A model generated the notes under the pieces. The model was not told the origin of the DNA and ran no database searches. It saw only the letters and a program-made list of their open reading frames with translations. Positions 1 through 12,099 of a DNA stretch of 64,000 bases are shown here, one piece after another. The stretch's first letter is position 1. The number at the start of each line of letters is the position of its first letter. The stretch is from positions 12,266,482 to 12,330,481 of the forward strand of contig CM055897.1 of assembly GCA_029582155.1 (NCBI GenBank), given 5' to 3'. The translations under genes were made by a program, and so were the position numbers. Origin of the DNA: Panopea generosa. Its lineage: Eukaryota > Mollusca > Bivalvia > Adapedonta > Hiatellidae.

Positions 1-182
1 AAATGCAATTAAGAGTGTAGTATGTTCAGTATAATTGATAGATTGCGTGTAATAAATTTAACTGATAGCTTTTATGTTGATTGCTATTTATTTTTAGATA
101 ATTGCAATTAAAAGTAAAGTATTTTAATAAGTAATAATATCGCAATTATTATGTTCAAACGAGATAATCTATTTGCATATCG

Positions 183-1347
183 TGCTGTATGCGGAGAGTT
201 TATGCATATCTATATACTACTACGTCGCCCTGACTACCACACTGTGTGCGGGAAGTTTATGCGTATCTAAATACTACTAGGTCGCCCTGACTACCACACT
301 TATGCGGGAAGTTTATGTTTATCTATGTACTACTAGGTCGCCCTGACTACCACACTGTATGCGGAGAGTTTATGCATATCTATATACTAATAGGTCGCCC
401 TGACTACCACACTGTGTGTGGGAAGTTTATGTGTATCTATGTACTAGTAGGTCACCCTGACTACCGTAATGTATGCGGAGAGTTTATGCGTATCTAAATA
501 TTACTTGGTTGCCCTGACTACCACACTGCATGCGGGAAGTTTATGTATATCTAATTACTACTTTGTCGCCCTGACTACCACACTGTGTGCGGGAAGTTTA
601 TGCTTATCTATGTACTACCAGGTCGCCCTGACTACCACACTGCATGCGGGATGTTATGCGTATCTATGTGCTTGTAGGTCACCCTGACTACCACACTGTA
701 TGCGGGAAGTTTATGCATATCTATATACTACTAGGTCGCCCTGAATACCGTACTGTGTGCGGGAAGTTTATGCATATCTATATACTACTAGGTCGCCCTG
801 ACTACCACATTGTGTGCAGGAAGTTTATGCGTATCTATATACTACTAGGTCGCCCTGACTACGACACTGTATGCGGGAAGTTTATGCGTATCTATATACT
901 ACTAGGTCGCCCTGACTACCACACTGTATGTGGGAATTTTATACGTATCTATATACTACTAGGTCGCCCTAACTATCGTACTGTATGCGGGAAGTTTATG
1001 CGTATCTATGTACTAGTAGGTCGCCCTGACTACCGTATTGTATGCGGGAAGTTAATGCGTATCTATGTACTACTAGGTCGCCCTGACTACTCTACTGTAT
1101 GCGGGAAGTTTATGCATATCTATGTACTAGTAGGTCGCCCTGACTACAGTACTGTATGCAGGAAGTTTATGCGTGTCTATGTACTAATAGGTCGCCCTGA
1201 CTACCGTACTGTATGCGGGAAGTTAATGCGTATCTATGTACTACTAGGTCGCCCTGACTACTCTACTGTATGCGGGAAGTTTATGCGTATCTATGTACTA
1301 GTAGGTCGCCCTGACTACCGTACTGTATGCGGGGAGTTTATGCGTTC
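183..1347. repeat. 57-bp minisatellite, about 20 copies
   Basis: About twenty head-to-tail copies of a 57-bp unit containing AGGTCGCCCTGACTACC and GGGAAGTTTATGCGTATCTA. Units differ at a few positions (CACACTG versus CGTACTG, CTACTAGG versus CTAGTAGG). The period is 3 x 19, so one frame stays open through the right half and gives a 19-residue peptide repeat (core VGRPDYRTVCGKF). No conserved start, splice signal or flanking domain suggests that this peptide is made. The array ends about 130 bp before a K2P channel exon, so it most likely sits in that gene's intron. Confidence 0.93.
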
Positions 1348-1473
1348 AAAGCGACCTACAGGTGATGTCTCTGCCAACTTATTTGTTTTCTTTAAACGAA
1401 ATTATATTCGACCGTGCATGTCAACAATTCATTGCATTAGTTGAAACAGTGTAAAATGCGTTCTCTTTTCCAG

Positions 1474-1646
1474 CACTGTCTGAGAACCGGTTCAGTGGTC
1501 GCGACGCGGGACCAATATACCGCATTGTTGCATATGTGTGGATATTGTTCGGTCTTGCATATGTCGCCCTCATCATCAGTTACATATCAGGCGTCCTCGT
1601 GAAGAAAGCTGAGAAAGTAGAGAAGATGAGTAAGGAAAAACTTGAG
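1474..1646 (+). CDS. K2P potassium channel, penultimate exon (last membrane helix)
   Basis: Internal exon bounded by a pyrimidine-rich acceptor (TTCTCTTTTCCAG, ending 1473) and a GTAACC donor at 1647. It enters with two leftover bases and leaves in phase 0. The translation ends the second pore loop region (SENRFSGRDAGPIYRI) and runs into a hydrophobic helix, VAYVWILFGLAYVALIISYI, followed by a basic stretch, LVKKAEKVEKM. The W-I-L-F-G-L-A-Y-x-A-L-I pattern is the usual fourth transmembrane helix of two-pore-domain (KCNK) leak channels, which set resting potential at the plasma membrane. The second selectivity filter (GFGD-like) should be in the preceding exon, left of this window. I cannot assign a subfamily. 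Confidence 0.68.
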
Positions 1647-2080
1647 GTAACCGTTACTAGCATATGTGTGTGTGTGTGTTTATCTGACGGTACATGTACT
1701 GTACAATACATATGCAGTCATAGCCCGTGTTTGTTGTCACTTGTATTTAAGTACTTGTCTGAAACAACCACATTTTCTATTCACCGTTTTTATAATTTCC
1801 CGTGAGTGACTGCTTAAGATATGATTGACTGTATTGTATATATTGAATAAGCTTTATTATTTAAAATAGTATGTATGAAAAATGAAAATAGACTGTTGGA
1901 TCTAATTTCCGAAATGAAGTACTAGTAAGTTCTTTTTTGTGTATACGTAACGAGATTTAAGACCAATATCACAGCAATTACGAGTTTTGACAAATCGTAT
2001 ATAATGTGTATTATACTAGTTTATGAATTGTAATGTTTTTGCGTCAATTCAGTACTAATATATATCCATTTTTATTGCAG

Positions 2081-2362
2081 AATGAAATAAAACAGTTACA
2101 AAAAGAAATTTCCAAAACCAAAACCAATATTTTCAGCCTGGCATCTAACGTAGCAGATTCGGTTCAGTCCGGTATGGACTCTGTCCGGAAGTTGTCGGAC
2201 AGGCCGGAGAAGCCACAGGGTCCGGAAATCGTTATTGAACTTGAAAAGCATCAAAATAACGTGCAGCATTCTCCATTCAGAAATAGAAAAGAGAAAAAAG
2301 AAGACGAGGGCCCAGTGCTACTTCTTTCGTACAGCCGACGAAACAGTTTAGATATAAGTTGA
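2081..2362 (+). CDS. K2P potassium channel, terminal exon (cytoplasmic tail)
   Basis: The acceptor TTTTTATTGCAG ends at 2080 and the exon continues the previous one in phase 0, ending with TGA at 2360-2362 (93 codons). The sequence starts with a charged heptad-like stretch (NEIKQLQKEISKTKTNIF), then a hydrophilic tail rich in K, E and S that ends SYSRRNSLDIS. RRNS looks like a basophilic kinase site (R-R-x-S), a feature often used to regulate K2P channels, but this is inference. The 434-bp intron between the two exons contains only a short TG run. No conserved domain is expected in such tails, so the link rests on phase and position. Confidence 0.6.
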   Translation, partial: NEIKQLQKEISKTKTNIFSLASNVADSVQSGMDSVRKLSDRPEKPQGPEIVIELEKHQNNVQHSPFRNRKEKKEDEGPVLLLSYSRRNSLDIS

Positions 2363-4528
2363 TTTATGAATGTTTTTTCTGTAATTAATATATCTATATT
2401 ACTATAGAAGTTGTGATATTTTATAGACGAATGTATTGCTCATTGACAATTTGGAGGTGATTAGCCGGATGTAGTGTTTGGATCGTCCATATCGCCTGAC
2501 AATGTGTTTAATGTACTCGGCAATCGTAGTCCGGCTTATCCAAGGTGGAATTTGTTATCTGTTTACGAAGATTGTTATCTTTTTGTAGTGATATAAACAC
2601 AGTCTAGTTACTATTGGGATGGGTCAAATCATATGTTGCAAAAAGTTTCGTTAGAATCGCATTTCGGTAATTCTTAGAGAAAATACATAATCATGTTCTA
2701 ACAACTTGCTTATTTGCAACAAACAAAACTATATCAAGGATTCCAGTATCATGATATTTACTAGTATGCATTCCTGATAGTTTGCCGGACTGATTCTTTT
2801 CCAAAAGGTTGTTCGAATTTCTGTTTTAGAAAAAAGATCAATGAATTAAAATCGACTACATGCCTGTCTGAGTTATTAGATATATGGACTTGATAATAAC
2901 AGACTCTTTAAATGTGTCAGGCTTTGATATTTTTCCTCAGTTTAATTTTGATATCAATTGATCCAGTGCCGTCTTACGCGTCCTTCGGAAGTATTGAATA
3001 TCCGTATCATTATTTCAATAACCATAAGTATTTGTCTCTTACTATCACCCCTCATGTCTCACACCACTATCAAATTTCCCAAAGGAATATTTATGTCCAA
3101 AACAAAGTGAAAAACAAAAAACATGTAGCATGTCTCTGGGCTCAAATTCTTCACTGGTCCAAGATCTGCAGTTATAAAAGGAAAAAAAAATACTTTGACC
3201 AGTTTTTTTTTAAATCCATTGCTTTTGTGATACCTATCAATTTACAGAGTAATGATATGTCTACTATTCGCCCACGATGCGGTTCAAACCAACAATTTTG
3301 AAATGACACAGAGTTGCCCAGAAATCTGATATCAGCATCAAGTTTTCAGTGGAGATTCCTAAAATACTGACCGTGATAAGAAAAATAAATCATTGCAATA
3401 CAAAGCCCTTGAAAAAGAAAAAGAAAAAGAAAATAACTAAAGTTTTATACCTACACTGTAGGTCCGGAGTACTCAAGGGAGATAATATTAGTGTGAGTCC
3501 CTCACAACTACCGTCAACAACACCAACAACTCAATCATCATCATCATGATCACTATGATCATTATATTATCACCACCACCATCATCTTCGGTGTTAAGTT
3601 TTCAGAAATAATGAATACAAATTATTATAAATGCCGTTTGTTCCTTTCATAAATCGTTTGTTTTCATGTTTGTATAAGTAGAATAACAGATTCTAGATAA
3701 AAGTAGTCGTGGTTTGTCAAAACATTGTATTTGAAAGTATGCGTACAATAATGAAATAGAAAATGTTGAGAATATATATTTATTATGACAGGCCAACTAT
3801 GCTAATCTATATACATGTTGGTTTTGTTCAATTTCTAGCATTCTTATTGTTATATTTTTTGGTGTTGTCTGTTTTATATTCTTAATATTATCAAAATGTA
3901 TAGATTTTTTCAGTTATGTATTCTGTTTTACATTCTTATTGTCAAGTGTATGTTTTATATTTGTATTATTAAACTATGTTATTGTGGCCTATACTTTTAA
4001 GAATAAGAACATGAAAACCAGCCTGGTTTATTTATTAATTAGAATTATGGAATAGTATCGTGTTTTGTTACGAAGGCGTTGATTGGTTTATGCAAAATCT
4101 GAAAAATAAAAAGGACTGCGTCCGTCTTCAGCATAACAAAATATGCGAAAGACGTCACCATATTACCCGCAATTCATGTTTTAATATGAACTCAGTGAAG
4201 GATATTGAATTTAATTAATTTAAGAATAACAGTTTGAATGTAAAACTTGTGTATACGTGTATGTGTATATTTATGGACTTCGTTTTAACAGTGCAAATGA
4301 AAGGCACAAAGATACAATGTGAACATCAAAAAATTACTCAATATAAAAATTCACGTAGAACATAAATGTAAAAGACTAACAACATATAAACAGTTTGACA
4401 AAAATATACCTAAAATTAATAATAAAAAATGTAAGATATCGATCAATAATTATGCATAGATCTATACAATTTAGAAATGTTTGGCCTGTCATTATTTATG
4501 ACATTGTTTCTTTGTTGTAAATAAAGTG
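2363..4528. other. AT-rich intergenic stretch between convergent genes
   Basis: It holds the presumed 3' ends of the K2P gene (+) and the GPCR (-), which converge here. Simple tracts are an AAAAAG-like run near 3411-3435 and an ATC/ACC-rich run near 3515-3590. I see no exon, RNA gene or transposon that I can support. Confidence 0.5.
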
Positions 4529-5869
4529 TCAGTTCGTCACATCGCTTGGGAATTCATCCATAGAATACGCGCTATCCTTGCTCACGTCCTCAGCTATTGT
4601 TCCTTGTTCGCTGCAACTTTCTTCAAGAATGCACACATCCAGCGACGGGTTAGTTTGAGTGTTTGGTGGATATGTGTTAGTGTACAATTTCAACAGGTCG
4701 GGCAGAGAACTGACAGCATTAACGACACCGTGTGTTGTCGACAGTCGTCTGTTCAGCGCGTTTTCAACGTTGTCTTTGCCCAATTGTCTACTCAGTGTAT
4801 ATAGAATATCACTTGCAATAACTCGACTATTAGCGCGATTTAATCTATAAAAACTACCACTAGGTAAAATACTTATTTGTGAAATAACGCTTGTTCTTCT
4901 ATCCTCAATGTCAATTCTTCTTCGACACTTCCAAAATTGTGAAATAATCCTATACGCAGACCGGAAGTCGTTGTTTTGATACGCATAAACCCAAGGGTTC
5001 ACCCCGCTATTGGCAAAGGCAAGGAGCATTAAGTAATTTTTTGTCCATTGGTTTAGTTCACGGTATTCAAGAAATTCTAAAAGAAGGCATATTTGATATG
5101 GTAACCATAGCGACAGAAATACGCAAATGACGATAGCTATAGTTTTGGCGTATTTAGTATCATTTTTCACAAATTGTCGTTCTAGACTTTGTCTCAGTGA
5201 GTTTTCAACAGCAGCAATTGCACGTGCATGGTGTCTGGCTATTACAAATATTCTAAAATAACAAAATAATATACAGGAACAAGCTGGGACAAATATTGCA
5301 CATATAAAAAGTATTCTAGATTTACTGTCTAAGACACTGTTTGAACACATCGATGAATGGTCTTTGATGTTTCCATGCCAACGGATTATAACAGGTAACC
5401 ATGTGAATATTCCGCTGTAGATCCATGAAAACAAAACAAAGCCAAATATCTTATTTTTGGTCATCAGCATAATGTACTCTAACGGATACGTAAGGGCGGT
5501 ATATCTATCGTATGCAATTATCGACAGTGTAAGAATGGACACTCCGCCGGCAGCCATTAACATTCTGTTGGCAGCCAGACACAATATATTATCTGTTAAA
5601 TGAATCGGAGTCAATTCGACAGCGACGTAAAACGGAAGTGCTATCGCGATGACAATATCTGCGACAGCAAGCGACATGATGAAGTAGTTGGTCGGCGTAT
5701 GCAGACGCTTGTATTTAGTTACCGAGACAACCACCATTGCGTTGCTGCAGAAGATGAAAGGCACAAATATGGACACAATGCCTATGGAGATATATTCGTT
5801 GGTTGCCCATTCCGTTGTTAACCTTGTAGCAGCAGACCCAACGTCATTACTTGTAACGTTAATCCGCAT
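4529..5869 (-). CDS. Class A (rhodopsin-like) GPCR, adenosine-receptor-like
   Basis: A 446-residue seven-helix receptor in one coding exon. Helix landmarks are visible: TM1 with N in CSNAMVV, TM2 with SLAVAD, the TM3 end AYDRYTAL (DRY), TM6 with LSLWLPYQI in place of the common CWxP, and TM7 with NSGVNPWVYAYQNNDFR (NPxxY and start of helix 8). One Cys before TM3 (ILCLAANRM) and one in the second outer loop (SSMCSNSV) can form the usual disulfide. An N-glycosylation site (NVT) lies near the N-terminus, and the tail of roughly 110 residues is S/T-rich. VYAYQNNDFRSAYRI, RIFVIARHHARAI and AKTIAIVICVF resemble adenosine receptors more than aminergic ones, but the ligand is unproven. The start is the first in-frame ATG; a splice acceptor abuts it. 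Confidence 0.85.
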   Translation of the reverse strand: MRINVTSNDVGSAATRLTTEWATNEYISIGIVSIFVPFIFCSNAMVVVSVTKYKRLHTPTNYFIMSLAVADIVIAIALPFYVAVELTPIHLTDNILCLAANRMLMAAGGVSILTLSIIAYDRYTALTYPLEYIMLMTKNKIFGFVLFSWIYSGIFTWLPVIIRWHGNIKDHSSMCSNSVLDSKSRILFICAIFVPACSCILFCYFRIFVIARHHARAIAAVENSLRQSLERQFVKNDTKYAKTIAIVICVFLSLWLPYQICLLLEFLEYRELNQWTKNYLMLLAFANSGVNPWVYAYQNNDFRSAYRIISQFWKCRRRIDIEDRRTSVISQISILPSGSFYRLNRANSRVIASDILYTLSRQLGKDNVENALNRRLSTTHGVVNAVSSLPDLLKLYTNTYPPNTQTNPSLDVCILEESCSEQGTIAEDVSKDSAYSMDEFPSDVTN

Positions 5870-5891
5870 CTGGAAAATAAAAAAAAATGTG
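5870..5891 (-). promoter_or_regulatory. Splice acceptor immediately before the GPCR start codon
   Basis: On the minus strand a T-rich tract followed by ATTTTCCAG abuts the ATG at 5869. This predicts an intron in the 5' untranslated region with the coding exon starting almost at its 5' edge. Codons open upstream of that ATG translate the pyrimidine tract (FFFIF) and are probably not protein. Confidence 0.6.
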
Positions 5892-6529
5892 TACAACACA
5901 CGTTTTTGAAAATTTACATTTTTTTTTACATCATATATTTTTTTTTGTGATATACAATGTATAATCAGTTTTTGAAATATAGTAAATGTGTGATAGTGCG
6001 ATTAGTCGTTGATTGGTGCACCTGTTTTCATTTTACTTTAAAGGGGAAAACGAACGCTTTAAATGTTGATTGTTTGGTATGTAAAATCAGCCAAAATGTG
6101 ACAAAATGGATATTTAAATTGGATTGTTAGACTTGAAACGAAATCCCCATGCATTCTAAAATAGACAGCACTAAAATATTTCTTGACGACCTTCACATCG
6201 TCATTCGGATTCTTTCTAAGATGAAACAGTATCTATTACCTTTAAACCTGTATAACGAATCAAATGAAATCAAATTGAAATCATGTGATTAATTAAAACG
6301 TCACAAAATATGTTTTAGTCTAACCTAGGCATGTAGCCCAAGTTAGGAAATCCCTTTCCAATATAGGCATTTTTAAATATATATCATAATACTATCCTTT
6401 TTGACAAAAACGGTTAAGCAAGTATATATAGGCATGATATTGGAAAATAATGTTTTTAGCCAATTTCAATTTTTTGTAAAATCTTGATATATTTCGTTTA
6501 AATCATATAATAGACTCGAATAACATATA

Positions 6530-6616
<87 letters not shown>

Positions 6617-8555
6617 TCCTTTCAGTATACATTTTTGTAAGTGTTGTAAGCAATTAATTACGGGTAAAATGTGAGTGAGACACAACCTTGTTGAACAACT
6701 CTTAAAACCATTTCGTTTCTGTAAATAAATGCAGCCCTTCGTTTGATATATTATTTTTGTATCTAAGATCAATTAAAAACCCAAAATTTATTTAAAAAAA
6801 AAAACGTATTTAAAAATGTTGTAAAATAGCCGTGTGCTTCTACATCATAATAACACATTCTATCTTTATAAAAAATGAAATGGTTTTAATTAATGATTCG
6901 TACATTTACTATTATAATATGTCATATTGTATTTATAGCAATTATTAATTATGGTAACAGTTAATTATAGTCTAGTTATACTACTATTTAATTAACATAT
7001 CTGCATTTGTGCTTTTGAAAGTTTACCTACATTATCATTTTTGTTCCATTGCTTATTATCATGTGAAATAGCATATTACTTCTTTTTATTGCCAGTGACT
7101 TACATGCCCACTGGGCCGGGTGCTCTTCTATTTATCATTTTGTAATACATAAATAATTGTATTGTCATGCACATGTCACAAACATTAACGATTTACTTAC
7201 TTATTCATTTGCCTATAATCAGTCAATATTGATATGAAGAGAACAGAATATAAGTTTATGCAATATAACTTTGAACACATACAGTACAGACGAGTAGCGT
7301 GGCATACTCAGATACTCTGCTGAGTAACATTTGAAACCAAAGCCTAAATATTGAAAAACGTGAGGGGTACAATTAGATACTTAGCAGTTTCGGCATAATC
7401 CGTGTACGTGGGCCGAGAGCCTGGGTGAAATCGATAGATCTATACACTTTTTATTATACCGCATCTGATTTAGACTCAAAACACATTTTTGTTTCAATAG
7501 ATATTACTTGAACAAATGAAATAATGCATTTCAGTGTGGTTTATTTCAGTTTTTATATACATATTTGTTATTATCACATAATTTACGGTGCAGGCGTGTA
7601 ATTAACCTATGACATATCTTTTATTTTAACCTCGTGTAATATCACTTCCGATTCATCGCATAGTGTGTTCCGTATATTATTAACATTTTATTAAAGTCTC
7701 ATCATAGTATATACAATATAATCACACGCAATAATAAAACAAAATCATACACTATGTCACTCTTTGAAGAGTTGTAAGAGACTGAGAGGTATAATTTCTC
7801 TCATAAAATCATACGAAATTTACATTAAATATCTCGTTGTATATTTTACAAATAAAACATGTACCGATTTTCCATGAATTGATTTAATTTGTATATATAC
7901 CAATATATATTAATAATAATAATATATATATATACATGATAAAATCTGAGCTACAATCGTCAATCTCGAGCAAGACGTACCTATAACAATACATACTTAA
8001 TGCTCTAAAAGTGAACCTAAAAGAAACATGTTAAAACACTGAAATTTTGAAAACTGCACCAGGATGTCTATATAAGTGCTTATTAAAAATGTTTTAAGAA
8101 ACTATTTATCATCTCAAATCAGATTTACTATGACATGATTAACCACCATTGCTCAAATCGAATAAAACTGATATCCTATAGAACAATAAAATCAATGTTA
8201 CAACCGTACAGTATTAAAATACATGAATATCATACTAATATACATTATAAAACAGTCTATCTGTTTAGATAGTTTGATCTCCTCTGTAATATTTGAAAGC
8301 AGGTTTTGACACATAGTCGTATCAAATTTGAATTACTAAACAGGAAAATTAATTTTTGTTCGTCTGTATAATCATTAAAATGTTTATTAAATATAAAAGC
8401 ATTATCAGTCAGTTGTAAAAACATTATCCATATTTGTTATATTAATACAATCAATTCTTTATAACCCTATAAGACCATTTTTTACATCGAGGACCTTTTC
8501 TTTTATAACAGTAAGTGAATACTTTTTTATTGAATATTGTTACAGGCATATGATT
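5892..8555. other. AT-rich non-coding stretch
   Basis: Upstream of the GPCR exon; it may contain its first non-coding exon and promoter, which I cannot place. Besides the CT/TA microsatellite and a short TA-rich patch near 7896-7936 I see no gene or recognisable element. Confidence 0.5.
6534..6612. repeat. Compound microsatellite (CT)n-(TA)n
   Basis: A pure CT run of about 24 units runs directly into a TA run of about 14 units. Any reading frame through it (RERERE, YIYIYI) is an artefact. Confidence 0.97.
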
Positions 8556-9555
8556 TCACCGAATCCAATAATTAGATATAACAGTTAACTGTCTTGCACA
8601 TGGTGCATTCCGTGTCGCACATAGAAATGCTCTCATAGCTCTACTCTGTATAGCGTCTTTACATGAGAAAGATTGTGTTCTCCAAATAGCTGCACCGTAT
8701 GCTACAATAGACCACACTATTGACTCAAACAGTTTTGTATAAACTTTATATGGCATACCACCCAATTATTTATATTTTGCAATTAACAGACCTAACGCCC
8801 TACTGGCTGATTTAGAAACAAAATAGCCAGTAATATTATAATTAAAAAAAATCGTCTAGAGTTAGTCCAAGATAAATATATGTGTCTTTAATAGATATGT
8901 CAAATTCTCCGCACTTTAATTTAAAATGCACAGACCTAGGCCTAAAATGAACAAGATTTGTTTTCAACGTGTTAATAGCCATGACATTTGTGTGACACCG
9001 CTCCGACAGTGTATTAAGCATTATCTGTAAGTCCGTTTCATTTTCAGGCAGAAGGACAATATCATCAGCATATAACAGTAAACAAGCTTTGTTTCCATCT
9101 CCAATATCAATTCTAATATCCAGAGATTTTATTTTATAAGCAAAATCATAAACAAAACAATTGAAAAGTAATGGAGATAGACAACACCCTTGTCTCAGAT
9201 CAGTTTTTACGTCAAACCAATCAGTTTTTAAACTATTTATTCGAACACACGGTTACACTGAAGTATATAAAGATTTGACATTTTTATACATTTTACCATT
9301 CACTCCTATATTATATAACTTGTTCCATAATAAATTTCTATTAATAGTATCGTAAGCTTTCTTAAAATATATAAATGCTGTAAATGTAGAGACTTTCCTT
9401 TTCAATCTACATTCAATTATGTTAGTTAATGATGACAAATGGTCAATTGCACTTCTCTTTTTTCTAAATCCATTTTGTTCGTCCTCTTTTTTATTATTAG
9501 ATTCAACCCAACTTGACAATATTTTATTCAAAACATAACAATACAATTTATACAT
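8556..9555 (-). mobile_element. LINE (non-LTR retrotransposon) fragment, reverse transcriptase
   Basis: Read on the minus strand, the segment carries reverse transcriptase pieces in order. First is QNGFRKKRSAIDHLSSLTNI with FKKAYDTINRNLLW (9253-9555), then, after a frame change, LRQGCCLSPLLFN and the catalytic LLYADDIVLL (about 9060-9190), and finally the post-RT region with YGAAIWR (8556-8765). The ends of a full element (endonuclease, 3' tail) are missing, and stops and frameshifts separate the pieces, so this is a dead 5'-truncated copy. The clade is not certain; the post-RT block resembles Jockey/CR1/L1-type elements common in molluscs. Confidence 0.85.
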
Positions 9556-10149
9556 TAATGGTACTATTGTATAACTCGGCTCTCGAACGTAAATTACCGC
9601 AGAGCCCTCGCTTACTATTTTTTTTTCAATTCGTTTGATAAATTCAATAATACGTAAGCATTCATATAAGATCCTTTATTTACGAGTATCTAACTTCAAA
9701 GTGATCACGGAAAAGTCAGTGTCGCAGCGCACTACATCTTATTTAATATTTTGAAATTTTGTTAAAAATGAAATAATTCATATATTATTATATTATATCA
9801 ATGCAAACGACTTTAAAATTGAGCATCACAATAAATATTGACAACACATGTTGTAATCTTTGAAAATATATATTCAGAACTAAGTACTTCTCTTTCCTCC
9901 TTGATTGGAACAAATTTCATTGGTTAAAATCTGCAAAAATTATAACTTGGAATGATTACGATTTTGTTATTTTTCAATTTCCTTTGGTCCTGTGTATCTG
10001 TTTAGTTTGTTTAAAAATATTTAAACAGTTTTACTTAAATACATAGTGCTATTTTGAAATGTTCATATTTGGTAAAATCTAATAACAATAATTTCTTTCT
10101 GAAAAAAGAAATGTTCAGCTTACCCTTGTTTTTTTTCTTGGTAACTAAA
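9556..10149. other. Non-coding spacer before the minisatellite block
   Basis: AT-rich sequence between a LINE fragment and the 29-bp repeat. I see no gene or structured feature in it. Confidence 0.5.
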
Positions 10150-11870
10150 AAAATCTGAGTCTGAACGTCTGAGTTGAATCTGACATTGGGTCTACGTCTG
10201 GGTTGAGTCTGACATTGGGTCTACGTCTAAGTTGAGTCTGACATCGGGTTTACGTCTGAGTCTAGTGTGACATCGGGTTTACGTCTGAGTTGAGTCTGAT
10301 ATTGGGTTTACGTCTGAGTTGAGTCTGACATTGGGTCTACGTCTGAGTTGAGTCTGACATTGGGTCTACGTCTGAGTTGAGTCTGACATTGGGTCTAACA
10401 TTGGGTTTACGTCTGAGTTGAGTCTGACATTGGGTTTACGTCTGAGTTGAGTCTGACATTGGGTTTACGTCTGAGTTGAGTCTGACATTTGGTTTACGTC
10501 TGAGTTGAGTCTGATATTTGGTCTACGTCTGAGGTGAGTCTGACATTTGGTCTACGTCTGAGTTGAGTCTGACATTGGGTCTAACATTGGGTTTACGTCT
10601 GAGTTGAGTCGGGTCTACGTCTGAGTTGAGTCTGACAATGGGTTTATGTCTGAGTTGAGTCTGACATTGGGTCTACGTCTGAGTTGAGTCTGACATTCGG
10701 TCTACGTCTGAGTTTAGTCTGACATTGGGTCTAACATTGGGTTTACGTCTGGGTTGAGTCTGACATTGGGTTTACGTCTGAGTTGAGTCTGACATTGGGT
10801 CTACGTCTGAGTTGAGTCTGACATTGGGTCTAACATTGGGTTTACGTCTGAGTTGAGTCTGACATTGGGTTTACGTTTGAGTTGAGTCTGACATTGGGTT
10901 TACGTCTGAAGTGAGTCTGACATTGGGTTTACGTCTGAGTTGAGTCTGACATTGGGTCTACGTCTGAGTTGAGTCTGACATTGGGTTTACGTCTAAGTTG
11001 AGTCTAACATTGGGTTTACGTCTGAAGTGAGTCTGACATTGGGTTTACGTCTGAGTTGAGTCTGACATTGGGTCTACGTCTGAGGTGAGTCTGACATTGT
11101 GTTTACGTCTGAAGGTGAGTCTGACATTGAGTCTACGTCTGAGTTGAGTCTGACATTGGGTCTACGTCTGAGGTGAGTCTGACATTGGGTTTACGTCTGA
11201 GTTGAGTCTGACATTGGGTCTACGTCTGAGTTGAGTCTGACATTGGATCTATGTCTGAGGTGAGTCTGACATTGGGTTTACGTCTGAGTTGAGTCTGACA
11301 TTAGGTTTACGTCTGAGTTGAGTCTGACATTGGGTCTACGTCCTGAAGTGAGTCTGACATTGGGTTTAAGTCTGAGTTGAGTCTGACATCGGGTTTACGT
11401 CTGAGTTGAGTCTGACATTGGGTTTACGTCTAAGTTGAGTCTAACATTGGGTTTACGTCTGACATTGGGTTTACGTCTGAGTTGAGTCTAACATTGGGTT
11501 TACGTCTGAGTTGAGTCTGGCATTGGATTTACGTCTGAGTTGAGTCTGATATTGGGTCTACGTCTGAGATGAGTCTGAAATTAGGTTTACATCTGAGTCT
11601 AGTCTGACATTGAGTCTACGTCTGAGTTGAGTCTAACATTGGGTTTACGTCTGAGTTGAGTTTGACATTGGGTTTACGTCTGAGTTGAATCGGGTTTACG
11701 TCTGAGTTGAGTCTAACATTAGGTTTACGTCTGAGTTGAGTCGGGTCTACGTCTGAGTTGAGTCTGACATTGGGTTAATGTCTGAGTTGAGTCTGACATT
11801 GGGCCTACGTCTGAGTTGAGTCTGACATTGGGGTCTACGTCTGAGTTGAGTTTCACGTTGTCTATACAAT
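10150..11870. repeat. 29-bp minisatellite, close to 60 copies
   Basis: Head-to-tail units built of TACGTCTGAGTTGAGTCTG and ACATTGGG(T/C)T. Variants recur in patches: a partial-unit variant TCTAACATTGGG appears several times at roughly regular spacing, suggesting higher-order duplication. The right edge decays gradually from about 11.85 kb into imperfect GTCTGAG sequence. The unit is not a multiple of three and holds no long open frame. Confidence 0.95.
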
Positions 11871-12099
11871 GTGTGTCAGCATTGAGTTTGATACTGAATA
11901 TATGTCTGAGCGGAGTCTGAATAAGCCTATGTCAGTGATAGAGTAGACGTTGGTGTCTGAATTTTTGAATGGGTTGTATCTGAGTTGAATCTATGTCTAA
12001 GACGAGTCTGAACTAATTTAGGCCTAAGTTGAGGCAATGGCCTGTTCTAGTCAGAGATGGGTCTATGTCTGAGCTGTGTCTATGGCTAGCCTTATCTCC

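Noticed and set aside
183-1347. CRISPR-like array
   Set aside because: Units are contiguous without spacers and the genome is eukaryotic; the same applies to the arrays at 10.15-13.35 kb.
315-1444. Long open frames with 19-residue repeats across the 57-bp array
   Set aside because: They follow from the period being a multiple of three; no start context, domain or splice structure supports a protein.
6503-6772. Open frame with RERERE and YIYIYI stretches
   Set aside because: It is the translation of a CT/TA microsatellite.
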